Shown piece by piece: positions 1 to 7,628 of a stretch of 35,335 bases of DNA; position 1 is the first letter of the stretch; the number at the start of each line of letters is the position of its first letter. This DNA comes from Planctomycetaceae bacterium. Its GTDB lineage: Bacteria > Planctomycetota > Planctomycetia > Pirellulales > UBA1268. The position numbers were made by a program, and so were the translations under genes. The stretch spans positions 1-35,335 of the forward strand of contig CANHCU010000030.1 in NCBI GenBank assembly GCA_947459185.1, read 5' to 3'. The notes beneath the pieces were generated by a model. It had not been told where the DNA came from and made no database searches. It saw nothing but the letters and a program-made list of their open reading frames with translations.

Positions 1-845
1 GTCATCGTCTCGTAGACCGGCTTGCAGACGGTGTAGGTCTGCTCGCGAGTCTCATACACCGGCTTGCAGACCGTGTAGGGAATTTCCTTGGTGATCGTCT
101 CGTAGACCGGCTTGCAGACCGTGTAGGGGATTTCCTTGGTGATCGTCTCGTAGACCGGCTTGCAGACGGTGTAGGTCTGCTCGCGAGTCTCATACACCGG
201 CTTGCAGACGGTGTACGGGATTTCCTTGGTCATCGTCTCGTAGACCGGCTTGCAGACGGTGTAGGTCTGTTCGCGGGTCTCGTAGACCGGCTTGCAGACC
301 GTGTAGGGGATCTCTTTCGTGATCGTCTCCCACACCGGCTTGCAGACCGTGCTGCGGATCTCACGGGTCTTCGTCTCATACACGGGCTTCATGACCGTGT
401 AAGGAATCTCCTTCACGACCGTCTCCCACACCGGCTTGCAGACGGTGTAGTTGATGGTCCGTGAACGGGTCTCCCACACCGGCTTGCAGACGGTGTACTC
501 GACCTCCTTGAACGACTTCTCGGTCTCGTAGCGGACGCAGTCGATCTGCTTCTGTTCGACGACCTTCTCGCAGATCGTCTTGTAGCAGGTGTACTGCTTC
601 TGCTCATACACGACGTCCTTCACCAGCCGTGTGCCGCAGCACGAAGGCTTGCTGGCACAGCTCGGCTCGCTGGCGGACGTCTCACAACTCGAACACCCTT
701 CACGAGCCTGCGCGAAGCTGACCGTGGTCATCTTCGTGCCGTCGTGTTGGTAGCTGGCAAGCCCACAGTAGGCGGCGTCGGCTTGTTGGCCCGACGAAGC
801 GATACTGACAAGCGCCAGCAGACAACAAAGCCACGTACGTTTCAT
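1..845 (-). CDS. YTV-repeat secreted protein (3' end beyond window)
   Basis: The minus-strand frame from an ATG at 845 is open to the window edge, giving about 281 residues without a stop; it is missing from the ORF track because it has no end here. The N-terminus (MKRTWLCCLLALVSIASS, then an Ala-rich stretch) is a clear Sec signal peptide. A Cys-rich linker with several Cys pairs follows. From about residue 80 onward come roughly eleven 14-16-residue repeats of the form YTVCKPVYET or YTVCKPVWET, separated by short charged linkers such as TKEIP or REQT. This is the YTV motif known from Planctomycetes, where such proteins are secreted or wall-associated. One Cys per repeat suggests disulfide or metal cross-linking, which is inference. 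Repeats nearest the window edge are almost identical at the DNA level, suggesting recent expansion or gene conversion. It is divergent from rex across about 275 bp. Confidence 0.85.
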   Translation of the reverse strand, partial: MKRTWLCCLLALVSIASSGQQADAAYCGLASYQHDGTKMTTVSFAQAREGCSSCETSASEPSCASKPSCCGTRLVKDVVYEQKQYTCYKTICEKVVEQKQIDCVRYETEKSFKEVEYTVCKPVWETRSRTINYTVCKPVWETVVKEIPYTVMKPVYETKTREIRSTVCKPVWETITKEIPYTVCKPVYETREQTYTVCKPVYETMTKEIPYTVCKPVYETREQTYTVCKPVYETITKEIPYTVCKPVYETITKEIPYTVCKPVYETREQTYTVCKPVYETM

Positions 846-1065
846 GTCTGCTGCCCCTCTTGGGGACGGCTCCTGGAACTGGAAGGAGAGAAAGGGAACG
901 AACCACTGGGGGGCGCGTGGCAGTCCACAGACGCACCTCCTCAAGGATCGACCACAAACTCGCCGCAAGTTGACGAGTCCACGCAATCGGCGCTGCTTTT
1001 CCAGAGCCCCAGACGCGTTACAGTCGTTGCGGACGGCATGAACGTCACGTCTTGGTTGGTATTTG

Positions 1066-1078
1066 CCGGGTATCCCGG
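1066..1078. promoter_or_regulatory. 13-bp perfect palindrome upstream of rex
   Basis: CCGGGTATCCCGG is a perfect inverted repeat with a 3-bp centre, 43 bp before the rex start codon in the divergent rex/YTV intergenic region. It could be an operator or a small hairpin in the rex leader. It does not match the known Rex site (TTGTGA-N6-TCACAA). No convincing -35/-10 pair is visible around it, so its role is a guess. Confidence 0.2.
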
Positions 1079-1120
1079 TAGATTCATGCCCGTTCCGGCT
1101 TACGAGCCAGGGGTCTTTCC

Positions 1121-1861
1121 ATGCCAGATCAGCGACCACCGACTTTGCCGACGGGTGAACTCCCGTCCGACGCATCCGTGCCGAAGGTGGTGGTGAGCCG
1201 CCTCAGTCTCTACCTCCGCGAACTGCAACGGCTGGAAGCCGCCGGCCAGCAAACGATTTCATCTGGCCAGTTAGGCACGCTGCTGGGCTTCAGCGATGCC
1301 CAGGTCCGCAAAGACCTCGGCTTCTTTGGTCAGTTCGGCTATCCCGGCGTCGGCTACCGCTGCGATGAACTGATCCGGGCAATGCGGGACATCCTCGGCA
1401 CGAATCAGCCGTGGCCGGTGGTGATGGTTGGTGTGGGCAACCTCGGTCAGGCGTTGCTTGGCTACCGCGGGTTTGGACGGCAGAACTTCTCGATCTACGC
1501 CGCCTTCGATGCCGATCCCGCGAAGGTGGGGCAGACGATCCAGGGCATTCTCGTCAGACCGCTCGATGACCTGCCGGACGTCGTGAAATCCTCGGGCATC
1601 CGACTGGGCATGATCGTAGTGCCTGCCGAGCACGCGCAGTCGGTGGCCGAACGACTGGTGGCGGCCGGCATCGAAGGGATCGTGAACTTCGCCCCGGTCA
1701 CGCTCTCGTTGCCGCCGCAGGTGCAGATCGTAGCGGTCGATCTGGCGATCGAGCTGGAGCAGCTCTCGTTCGCGGTCACAAGCAAACTGGCCAAGGCCGC
1801 CGCGGAGTCGGCCCAGACGCCAGCCCAGCCTCTGGTTCAGGATGGAGCGGCTTCGGCGTAA
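1121..1861 (+). CDS. rex: Redox-sensing transcriptional repressor Rex
   Basis: The 246-residue protein has the two-domain Rex layout. A winged-helix DNA-binding domain (about 22-85) carries the family signature SSGQLGTLLGFSDAQVRKDL, and a Rossmann domain carries GVGNLG at 104-109 for NAD(H) binding. Rex proteins repress fermentation and respiration genes and release DNA when the NADH/NAD+ ratio rises. The ATG at 1121 is preceded by an AGGGG ribosome-binding site about 9 bases away. Length is slightly above the usual 205-225 residues because of a short N-terminal extension and an Ala/Gln-rich tail. Bare N-terminal and C-terminal extensions carry no recognised domain. The gene stands divergent to the YTV gene and about 70 bp before a carbohydrate group, but nothing in the sequence shows that Rex controls those genes. 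Confidence 0.93.
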   Translation: MPDQRPPTLPTGELPSDASVPKVVVSRLSLYLRELQRLEAAGQQTISSGQLGTLLGFSDAQVRKDLGFFGQFGYPGVGYRCDELIRAMRDILGTNQPWPVVMVGVGNLGQALLGYRGFGRQNFSIYAAFDADPAKVGQTIQGILVRPLDDLPDVVKSSGIRLGMIVVPAEHAQSVAERLVAAGIEGIVNFAPVTLSLPPQVQIVAVDLAIELEQLSFAVTSKLAKAAAESAQTPAQPLVQDGAASA

Positions 1862-1916
1862 GCTGGCAGGCAGCGGACATGGCGGGGCTGTTCGTGAAAT
1901 CACATGAGTCATGACC

Positions 1917-1924
1917 AGAAGGGA
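1917..1924 (+). promoter_or_regulatory. Ribosome-binding site deciding the DUF6807-DUF1080 start
   Basis: AGAAGGGA lies 6 bases before the ATG at 1931. The upstream in-frame ATG at 1904 has no comparable site, and starting at 1931 places the signal peptide directly at the N-terminus, so 1931 is preferred. Confidence 0.55.
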
Positions 1925-1930
1925 TCGCGG

Positions 1931-3757
1931 ATGAACTGGCAAAACAACCTGCTCCGAACGGTGACCACGGTCGGACTATCGGCGGCATGCCTGCTGGCTG
2001 CGGCTCTTCCGGAAGCCGTCAACGCCGAGCCGCATGGCCTGTCGGTGAGGCAGGACAAGTCGGGCGTGACGATCGAGGTGGATGGCGGTCCATTCGCCGC
2101 GTATCGGATCGACGAGGGAAACAAGCCCTACCTCTGGCCGGTCGTGGGCCCCACCGGCAAGCCGATGACGCGTGCCTATCCGATGCGGGATCTGCCGGAG
2201 GAGCCGGCGGCGCAGCGGGATCATCCGCACCACCGCGGGATCACGTTCGGCCACGAGAGCGTGGGCGGGGTCGACTGGAAATTCCCGGAGACGTGGAACG
2301 GGCTCACTGGTGCGGAAACCTACGGCGGCGGTGGCGACACCTGGCACGAGCGACTCACGTTCGATGAGTTCATCGGGCAGGGCAAGATGACGGAGCAGAA
2401 TCGCGCCCGGCTGGCGACCTTGGGCCGGATCGCTCACCGGGAGTTCTCGCGTGTGTCCGTCGATGGCGACCGGGCCGTGATCGAGGAAGTGTGCGACCAC
2501 ATGGATCCCGCTGGCCGTCCCTTCCTCGTGGAGCAGAGGCGGCTCACGTTCCGGGCCGAAGGCGAGACCCGGACGATCGACATCGACCAGGAGTTTTCCC
2601 GCGCGGGGGCCAATGGCGCCCCAGCCGCCGGCCCCGTGCGGTTCGACGACCGCAAGGATGCGGGCCTCTTGATCCGTGTGCCGACCACCATGGCGGTCGA
2701 TTCCAAGGCGGGTGGCCGGATCGTCAACAGCGACGGGCTCGTCGACAAGGACGCCTGGTCGAAGCCGGCCCGCTGGTGCGACTATCACGGCCCGGTCGCC
2801 GGCGAGCACCTGGGCATCGCGATCCTGAACCATCCCGCGAGCTACCGCCATCCGACGCGGTGGCACGTCCGCACCTACGGACTCTTCGCCGCCAATCCGT
2901 TTGCCAGCAGGCAATACGATCCCGCGCTGCCCGACGGCACGACGACGCTCACCCCCGGCGACGTGCTGCGGCTCCACCACCGCTTCCTGTTTCACAAGGG
3001 GGATGAACGGACCGGTGCCGTCGAGGAGGCCTGGAAAGCGTACGCCGCAGAAACGCCCCGTCCGTTTAGCGGGGCCGCCGACCCGGCCACGATCGTGATC
3101 GACGAGGGTGGTCCCGGCTGGCGAGATCTCACGGCCGACGACTTCGAGAACGTCAACGGCGAGCCTGGCACCTGGACCTGGCAGGGAAACTCCGTGCGAT
3201 GCACCGGGAAGCCGGTGGGCGTGATCCGCAGCAGGCGGCCCGTGACCAACCTGGAACTCTCGCTCGAGTGGCGCCACCTCACCAGCGGCGGCAATTCGGG
3301 TGTGTTTCTCTGGGCGCCCGCCGCCGCGCTTGAAAATCTGCCTCCTGGCAAACTGCCTCCCGGCGGCATCGAGGTGCAGGTGCTCGACCACGGCTTCACC
3401 GCGCAGTATGAAAAATCGGCCGGCAAGAAGGCGGACTGGTTCACGACCGACGGCGACGTCTTTCCGGTGGGTACGTCAGCGATGAAGCCCTTTCCGCCGG
3501 TCGCTCCCGATGGGAAACGGAGCTTTCCCACGGCGCGGCATTCCCGCGGCACGCCCGAGTGGAACCACTACTACATCCGCGCCATCGACGGTGAGGTGCG
3601 GCTCTGGGTGAACGGGCACGAAGTGTCGGGAGGCAGCGGCTGCACGCCGGCCAGCGGGTTTCTCTGCCTGGAATCGGAGGGGGCGCCGGTTGAGTTCCGC
3701 CGGCTGCGGATCCGCGAGCTGCCCGGCGGTTCCACAGATGCCGAACGAAAGCCTTGA
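1931..3757 (+). CDS. Secreted DUF6807 (PmoA-like) / DUF1080 (3-keto-glycoside hydrolase) fusion
   Basis: From ATG 1931 the protein has about 608 residues. A signal peptide ends near AVNA. The first part (to about 385) is the PmoA-family/DUF6807 domain, shown by the block DHPHHRGITFGH and a later GxxxGIAILNHP-type region; despite the family name there is no sign of a methane monooxygenase subunit. The C-terminal part (about 400-600) is a DUF1080 beta-sandwich, starting near GWRDLTADDFENV and including LEWRHLTSGGNSGVFLW. DUF1080 members have been shown to hydrolyse 3-keto-glycosides. The role of DUF6807 is unknown, though it often sits in sugar catabolism loci. The next gene, only 3 bp away, is a TIM-barrel isomerase, which fits an oxidative (3-keto) sugar route. 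The track's 1904 start adds nine residues ahead of the signal peptide and is less likely. Confidence 0.85.
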   Translation: MNWQNNLLRTVTTVGLSAACLLAAALPEAVNAEPHGLSVRQDKSGVTIEVDGGPFAAYRIDEGNKPYLWPVVGPTGKPMTRAYPMRDLPEEPAAQRDHPHHRGITFGHESVGGVDWKFPETWNGLTGAETYGGGGDTWHERLTFDEFIGQGKMTEQNRARLATLGRIAHREFSRVSVDGDRAVIEEVCDHMDPAGRPFLVEQRRLTFRAEGETRTIDIDQEFSRAGANGAPAAGPVRFDDRKDAGLLIRVPTTMAVDSKAGGRIVNSDGLVDKDAWSKPARWCDYHGPVAGEHLGIAILNHPASYRHPTRWHVRTYGLFAANPFASRQYDPALPDGTTTLTPGDVLRLHHRFLFHKGDERTGAVEEAWKAYAAETPRPFSGAADPATIVIDEGGPGWRDLTADDFENVNGEPGTWTWQGNSVRCTGKPVGVIRSRRPVTNLELSLEWRHLTSGGNSGVFLWAPAAALENLPPGKLPPGGIEVQVLDHGFTAQYEKSAGKKADWFTTDGDVFPVGTSAMKPFPPVAPDGKRSFPTARHSRGTPEWNHYYIRAIDGEVRLWVNGHEVSGGSGCTPASGFLCLESEGAPVEFRRLRIRELPGGSTDAERKP

Positions 3758-3760
3758 GCC

Positions 3761-4585
3761 ATGAGTGTGATGCGCTACGCGATCTGCAACGAGACCTTTG
3801 GTGACTGGCCGCTCGCGAAGGCCTGCGAGTGCGCGGCCTCGTGCGGCTATACCGGCCTGGAGATCGCCCCCTTCACGCTCGCGCCGCTCGTCACCGACGT
3901 GTCCGCCTCCGCCCGCGCAGAGATCCGGCGAACGCTCGCCGCCGCTAGGCTCGACTGCATTGGCCTCCACTGGCTGCTGGCGAAGACGGAGGGGTTTCAC
4001 GTCACGCATCCCGATGCCGCCGTGCGGGACAGGACGGTCGCGTATCTGGGCGACATCGCAAGGCTCTGTGCCGATCTCGGCGGCCGCGTGCTCGTTTTCG
4101 GGTCGCCGAAACAGCGGAGCCTGCTGCCAGGCGTTTCCCTTGAGCAGGCCACGGACTATCTCCACGAAGTTTTCACGCGGCTTCTGCCCACGCTCGAATC
4201 GACCGGCACGGTCGTCGCGCTCGAGCCGCTCTCGCCGGTGGAGACCGACGTTCTCACCACGGCGGCCGAGACGTGCCGCCTGATCGAGCGGATCGGGTCG
4301 CCCCATGTGCGGCTGCACCTCGACGTAAAGGCGATGGCGAGCGAACCGCTCTCCATTCCGGAGATCATCCAGGCCAGTGCCCGTCATCTCGAACACTTCC
4401 ACGCCAACGACGTGAACCTCCAGGGGCCGGGTTTCGGCGATGTCGATTTCGTGCCGATCTTCAAGGCGCTCGCAGCGGCCAGCTATCCCGGATGGGTAAG
4501 CGTCGAGGTCTTCGACTACACGCCGGGCGCTGAACGGCTCGCCCGCGAAAGCATCGAGTACATGCGGCGAACGGCCCCCTGCTGA
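3761..4585 (+). CDS. Sugar phosphate isomerase/epimerase (IolE-like TIM barrel)
   Basis: This 274-residue protein is an AP-endonuclease-2/xylose-isomerase-like TIM barrel. Four likely metal ligands are visible in the usual order: Glu155 (ALEPL), Asp188 (HLDVK), His214 (FHAND) and Glu249 (SVEVFDY). There is no signal peptide, so it acts in the cytoplasm. Family members isomerise or epimerise sugars and inositol-derived ketones, and some relatives act as lyases on 3-keto-glycosides. The exact substrate cannot be read from sequence. It follows the DUF6807-DUF1080 gene by 3 bp and is almost certainly co-transcribed, which favours a role in processing a keto-sugar. The start ATG at 3761 is followed by a second in-frame ATG four codons later; either could be used. 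Confidence 0.85.
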   Translation: MSVMRYAICNETFGDWPLAKACECAASCGYTGLEIAPFTLAPLVTDVSASARAEIRRTLAAARLDCIGLHWLLAKTEGFHVTHPDAAVRDRTVAYLGDIARLCADLGGRVLVFGSPKQRSLLPGVSLEQATDYLHEVFTRLLPTLESTGTVVALEPLSPVETDVLTTAAETCRLIERIGSPHVRLHLDVKAMASEPLSIPEIIQASARHLEHFHANDVNLQGPGFGDVDFVPIFKALAAASYPGWVSVEVFDYTPGAERLARESIEYMRRTAPC

Positions 4586-4625
4586 CGAGGGGCGCACACG
4601 ATTATTTAAGTAGGAAGAGACTGCC

Positions 4626-5540
4626 ATGGGCATCACGACGGCGATTCGCGACACCCTGCTCTTATGCCTGGTCGTTCTCCTGTTCGGACTGGGCAGTGCA
4701 GTCGCTGCCGACACTGCCGCCGAGACGATCCGGCTCTGGCCGGGGGATGCACCCGGCGCGCTCGGCACCGCCGACCACGACATCCCCGTGGTGGCCTGGT
4801 GGCCGGCGACCGGGGCGAAGCAGCCGACGGCGGCGATGGTGGTCTGTCCGGGTGGTGGCTACGGCGGGCTGGCTGACCACGAGGGGAGCGACTACGCCCG
4901 CTGGCTCAACTCGCAGGGCATCTCCGCCTTCGTGCTTCGCTATAGGCTGGGCAGCAAGGGGTATCGGCATCCGGTGATGCTCGGCGACGTCTCGCGAGCG
5001 ATGCGGCTGGTGCGGGCGGACCATGCGCGGCTGGGCATCGATCCAGCGCGGGTGGGGGTGATGGGCAGTTCGGCGGGCGGCCATCTTGCGATCACGTTGC
5101 TCACCCATGGCGACGATGGCGATCAGGCCGCCGCCGACCCGATCGACCGGCAGCCGTCGCGGCCGGCGCTGGGCGTGCTCTGCTATCCGGTCGTCAGTAT
5201 GCTGTCTGCGAACACGCACGCCGGTTCGAGACGCAACCTGCTCGGCGACAATCCTTCTGATGACCTTGCCCAAGAACTCTCTGGCGAACTCGCCGTGACC
5301 GACAGCACGCCGCCGGTCTTTCTCTGGCACACCGTCGAGGACAAGGGCGTGAAGCTGACGGGGGTGCTCGACCTCGCCGCAGCCCTCGACCGGAACGGCC
5401 GGCCGTTTGAACTGCACGTCTACGAAAAGAGACCTCACGGCATCGGCCTCGGCACGCGTCCCTATGATCCGGCGAAGCTCCACCCCTGGACGGTCGAATG
5501 CCGCCGCTGGCTGGCCGAGCGCGGTTTCGCCGGGGAGTGA
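4626..5540 (+). CDS. Secreted alpha/beta hydrolase (BD-FAE / acetyl-xylan esterase-like)
   Basis: The 304-residue protein starts with a signal peptide (TAIRDTLLLCLVVLLFGLG, then AVAA). The fold is alpha/beta hydrolase: oxyanion block CPGGGYGGLADHEG (74-87), nucleophile elbow GSSAGG with Ser149, a likely acidic residue Asp239 in HTVED, and catalytic His271 in PHGIGLG. This pattern matches the esterase-lipase group that includes acetyl-xylan and feruloyl esterases, so removal of acyl groups from plant or algal polysaccharide is likely. A GTAGGAAGAG ribosome-binding site precedes ATG 4626. The 40-bp gap before it has an AT-rich stretch (ATTATTTAAG) that may be a weak promoter, so it may be expressed with or separately from the isomerase upstream. 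Its neighbours support extracellular carbohydrate use. Confidence 0.85.
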   Translation: MGITTAIRDTLLLCLVVLLFGLGSAVAADTAAETIRLWPGDAPGALGTADHDIPVVAWWPATGAKQPTAAMVVCPGGGYGGLADHEGSDYARWLNSQGISAFVLRYRLGSKGYRHPVMLGDVSRAMRLVRADHARLGIDPARVGVMGSSAGGHLAITLLTHGDDGDQAAADPIDRQPSRPALGVLCYPVVSMLSANTHAGSRRNLLGDNPSDDLAQELSGELAVTDSTPPVFLWHTVEDKGVKLTGVLDLAAALDRNGRPFELHVYEKRPHGIGLGTRPYDPAKLHPWTVECRRWLAERGFAGE

Positions 5541-5554
5541 GTCGCACGGCGAGC

Positions 5555-5579
5555 GGCGTGGGGACGAAAACCCCGTGCC
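5555..5579 (+). terminator. Possible hairpin terminator after the esterase gene
   Basis: GGCGTGGGG and CCCCGTGCC form a 9-bp stem with two G-U pairs and a 7-base loop (ACGAAAA), 15 bp after the esterase stop and before the tRNA gene. There is no T tract, so termination is uncertain. Confidence 0.35.
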
Positions 5580-5617
5580 TCACCGTTTGCCAGGAGCCTA
5601 TGCTAAATTGGTGATAC

Positions 5618-5688
5618 TGCCCGATGGTGTAACGGTAGCACAAGGGATTTTGGTTCCCTTTGTCTAGGTTCGAATCCTAGTCGGGCAA
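5618..5688 (+). tRNA. tRNA-Gln (anticodon TTG)
   Basis: The sequence folds into a full cloverleaf: a 7-bp acceptor stem TGCCCGA/TCGGGCA, a short D arm with GTG/CAC, anticodon stem AGGGA/TCCCT with loop TTTTGGT (anticodon TTG, reading CAA), and T arm CTAGG-TTCGAAT-CCTAG. The discriminator is A5688; no CCA is encoded. The D arm GTGTAACGGTAGCAC is typical of bacterial tRNA-Gln. Its last bases overlap the final codons of the opposite-strand cyclase gene. Confidence 0.95.
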
Positions 5689-7527
5689 TTGCGCCGCTCG
5701 CTCCAGGGCTGCCACCGTGAACGCCAGCGGATAGAGTTCCTCGTCGTACCAGAGTTGTGCGAAGTAGAGGCCGATGGGGGCGGCGGGGAAACGTGTGCCC
5801 GCGTCCGTGTGTTCCAGCAGCCACGCCACGCCGGAGGCGACGGCGTCGGTCGCCCGGCTGCGGAGCGTCGGATCTCGCGACTCCGCCGCCACGCGGGCCA
5901 ACGCTTCGACGGTGAGTGCCGTCTCCTCGATCGATGGCGTCAGCCCCGGGCCTCCCCCCACGCCGCCGTCGGCTCCCATCGATGCCAAAAGCCACTCAGC
6001 GCCCCGTCGGTCGAGCGTGGCCAGCACCACCCGCGCCGTGCCGTAAGTCGGGTTTGCCTGTGCGACATGATGCTCGTTGCCAAACCAGAGCGGACACCAA
6101 GAGCCATCGGCGGACTGTGCATTCAGCAGATACCGCCGCGCGGAGGCGAGCATGCGTTGCCGCGAGGGAGCCTCACCACGGTTGAGGCTCTCCGCGCCGG
6201 TTGCAAACGGCGACCAGCACTCTGCCGCCCGCAGCGCGTGCGCCGTGATGTCGGGGCACGACGTGTCGAACGGCAGCCGGCCCCAGCCGCGGCAGAATGT
6301 TGGCAGACCGCCGTCGCGGTTGGCGAGCTTCGCCAGCCAGTCGAGCCCAGCATCGGCCGCCTGCCGCACCTCGTCGGCAGGCACGCAGGCCTCCGCCGCT
6401 TCGAGCTGCGCCAGGGCGACGACGGCGCCGCTGGTATCGTCGGCATCGGGAACGCCGCCGGGCAGATCGGTCCACGCCCAGCCGCCGGCCGCGGCGCCGG
6501 TGTACGGATGCACGCGATTCCATTGCTGGCCAAGCAGCCAGCGGCGGATCGCCTCCCGCTCGCGCCGCCCGAGATGCTCCGCGAGACGGCCGCCGGCGGC
6601 GAGCGCCGCCACCGACTGCGTCGTCACCCAGGTGGCGAGGTTCGTGTCGATCGGCCACGAGCCGTCCAGCCGCTGCGACTGCGTCAGAAAAGCCACGCCT
6701 TCGCGGGCCACCGTGTGCGTGGCGAGTCCCATACCGGCGAGGCTCATCGTCACGAACGAAGTCAGCGGTGTCGCCTCCAGATAGCCGCCGTTGTCGGGCT
6801 GGATCGCCGCCAGCGTGCGGAGCGTCGGCTCGCGGGCGGCGTCGCGGATTGGCTTCAAGACACCCCAGCCCGGTGCGGCCGCATGTCGCACCTGCCCGAT
6901 GGCGATGAGCGCGGGGAGCGCGTAGCTCACCACCTGCATGTTGACCAGCCGAAACCAGGCCTGCGGCAACGCCGCCAGTTCGAACGGCAGCTGCGGGATG
7001 AAACGCCATGTCTCGGCCGCTCGCGGATCGCCGAATCGACCGCAGAGCGCGATGTGCGTGAGGATCGGAACGCTGAACGTGCGGTCACGGCCATAGATGG
7101 CCGCCAGCGCTGTCGCAATCGCGGTGGGTTCGAGACTGCCGGCATTCTCGCGAATCCAGGCTGTAGCCCGCTCGAACGCGGCCGTCATGCCGTCGCCGCT
7201 GGTGCGGCCGTCGGCCACTGCCCCGAGTGCCGCCCAGCAAAGAAGCGTCGTGGAGAGGTTGCCCTTGCTAGCCACGGTGTCGCCCCAGCTGCCGTCGGCC
7301 AGTTGCGTGGCCACGAGCCACTGCACACCAGCCTCGATCCGCGCAGCATGGGCACTCGAATCAACGAGTCGCAGGGCGTTGATCGCCGTCGCCGTAGAGA
7401 GCGCGCTCGACGAGAGTCTCCCGATCCAGTGACCGGCGGCCGTCCGGCGGTCGAGCAGCGCGGCCACGGCCGCGCGACGGGCGGCGTGGAAGGCGTCGGA
7501 GGCGAGGATGGAGGGGGAAGAGGCCAT
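5677..7527 (-). CDS. Squalene-hopene-cyclase-like class II terpene cyclase
   Basis: The 616-residue protein is close to the usual length of bacterial squalene-hopene cyclases (about 630). It has several QW-type repeats (QLADGSWGD near 75, QRLDGSWPI near 285, QSADGSWCP near 471). The class II protonation motif is present as DADD at 361-364 within PDADDTSG, following a GGWAW block as in hopene cyclases. The C-terminus (FPAAPIGLYFAQLWY...YPLAF) resembles the SHC end block. These residues support proton-initiated cyclisation of a linear isoprenoid; squalene itself is not certain, since no squalene synthase genes (hpnCDE/sqs) lie here. It follows the prenyltransferase-beta-like gene after about 100 bp that hold a strong hairpin, so it may be a separate transcript or a dampened last gene of the cluster. 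Its stop codon lies inside the tRNA-Gln gene on the other strand. Confidence 0.8.
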   Translation of the reverse strand: MASSPSILASDAFHAARRAAVAALLDRRTAAGHWIGRLSSSALSTATAINALRLVDSSAHAARIEAGVQWLVATQLADGSWGDTVASKGNLSTTLLCWAALGAVADGRTSGDGMTAAFERATAWIRENAGSLEPTAIATALAAIYGRDRTFSVPILTHIALCGRFGDPRAAETWRFIPQLPFELAALPQAWFRLVNMQVVSYALPALIAIGQVRHAAAPGWGVLKPIRDAAREPTLRTLAAIQPDNGGYLEATPLTSFVTMSLAGMGLATHTVAREGVAFLTQSQRLDGSWPIDTNLATWVTTQSVAALAAGGRLAEHLGRREREAIRRWLLGQQWNRVHPYTGAAAGGWAWTDLPGGVPDADDTSGAVVALAQLEAAEACVPADEVRQAADAGLDWLAKLANRDGGLPTFCRGWGRLPFDTSCPDITAHALRAAECWSPFATGAESLNRGEAPSRQRMLASARRYLLNAQSADGSWCPLWFGNEHHVAQANPTYGTARVVLATLDRRGAEWLLASMGADGGVGGGPGLTPSIEETALTVEALARVAAESRDPTLRSRATDAVASGVAWLLEHTDAGTRFPAAPIGLYFAQLWYDEELYPLAFTVAALERAAQLPD

Positions 7528-7585
7528 GGACGATCACGATACCATCCCGTCGCTCACGCTCGGGCCTTGTATGAAAGCATAGAAG

Positions 7586-7605
7586 CCCCCGGCGCGAGCC
7601 GGGGG
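7586..7605. terminator. Strong GC hairpin between two terpenoid genes
   Basis: CCCCCGGC-GCGA-GCCGGGGG is a perfect 8-bp stem with a GCGA tetraloop, placed between the end of the prenyltransferase-like gene (7629) and the start of the cyclase (7527). There is no clean T run on the minus-strand 3' side, so it may be an intrinsic terminator of weak type, an mRNA stabiliser or a dispersed palindrome. Confidence 0.5.
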
Positions 7606-7628
7606 ATTGCTACACACCCCGTCTCCGG

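Noticed and set aside
1-520. Possible CRISPR array from regular DNA repeats
   Set aside because: The repeats are in frame and encode YTVCKPV units; spacers are also repeated, so it is a coding repeat.
1885-1910. Rex operator-like sequence (TTCGTGAAATCACATGA)
   Set aside because: The half-sites are only 2 bp apart, not 6, and the bases do not fit the TTGTGA-N6-TCACAA consensus.
1931-3100. Methane monooxygenase subunit (PmoA name)
   Set aside because: The family name is misleading; there are no membrane helices or copper ligands of particulate methane monooxygenase, and a signal peptide precedes a soluble domain.
1976-3391. 471-residue minus-strand ORF
   Set aside because: Antisense shadow of the DUF6807-DUF1080 gene; no domain pattern, while the plus strand has a signal peptide and family motifs.
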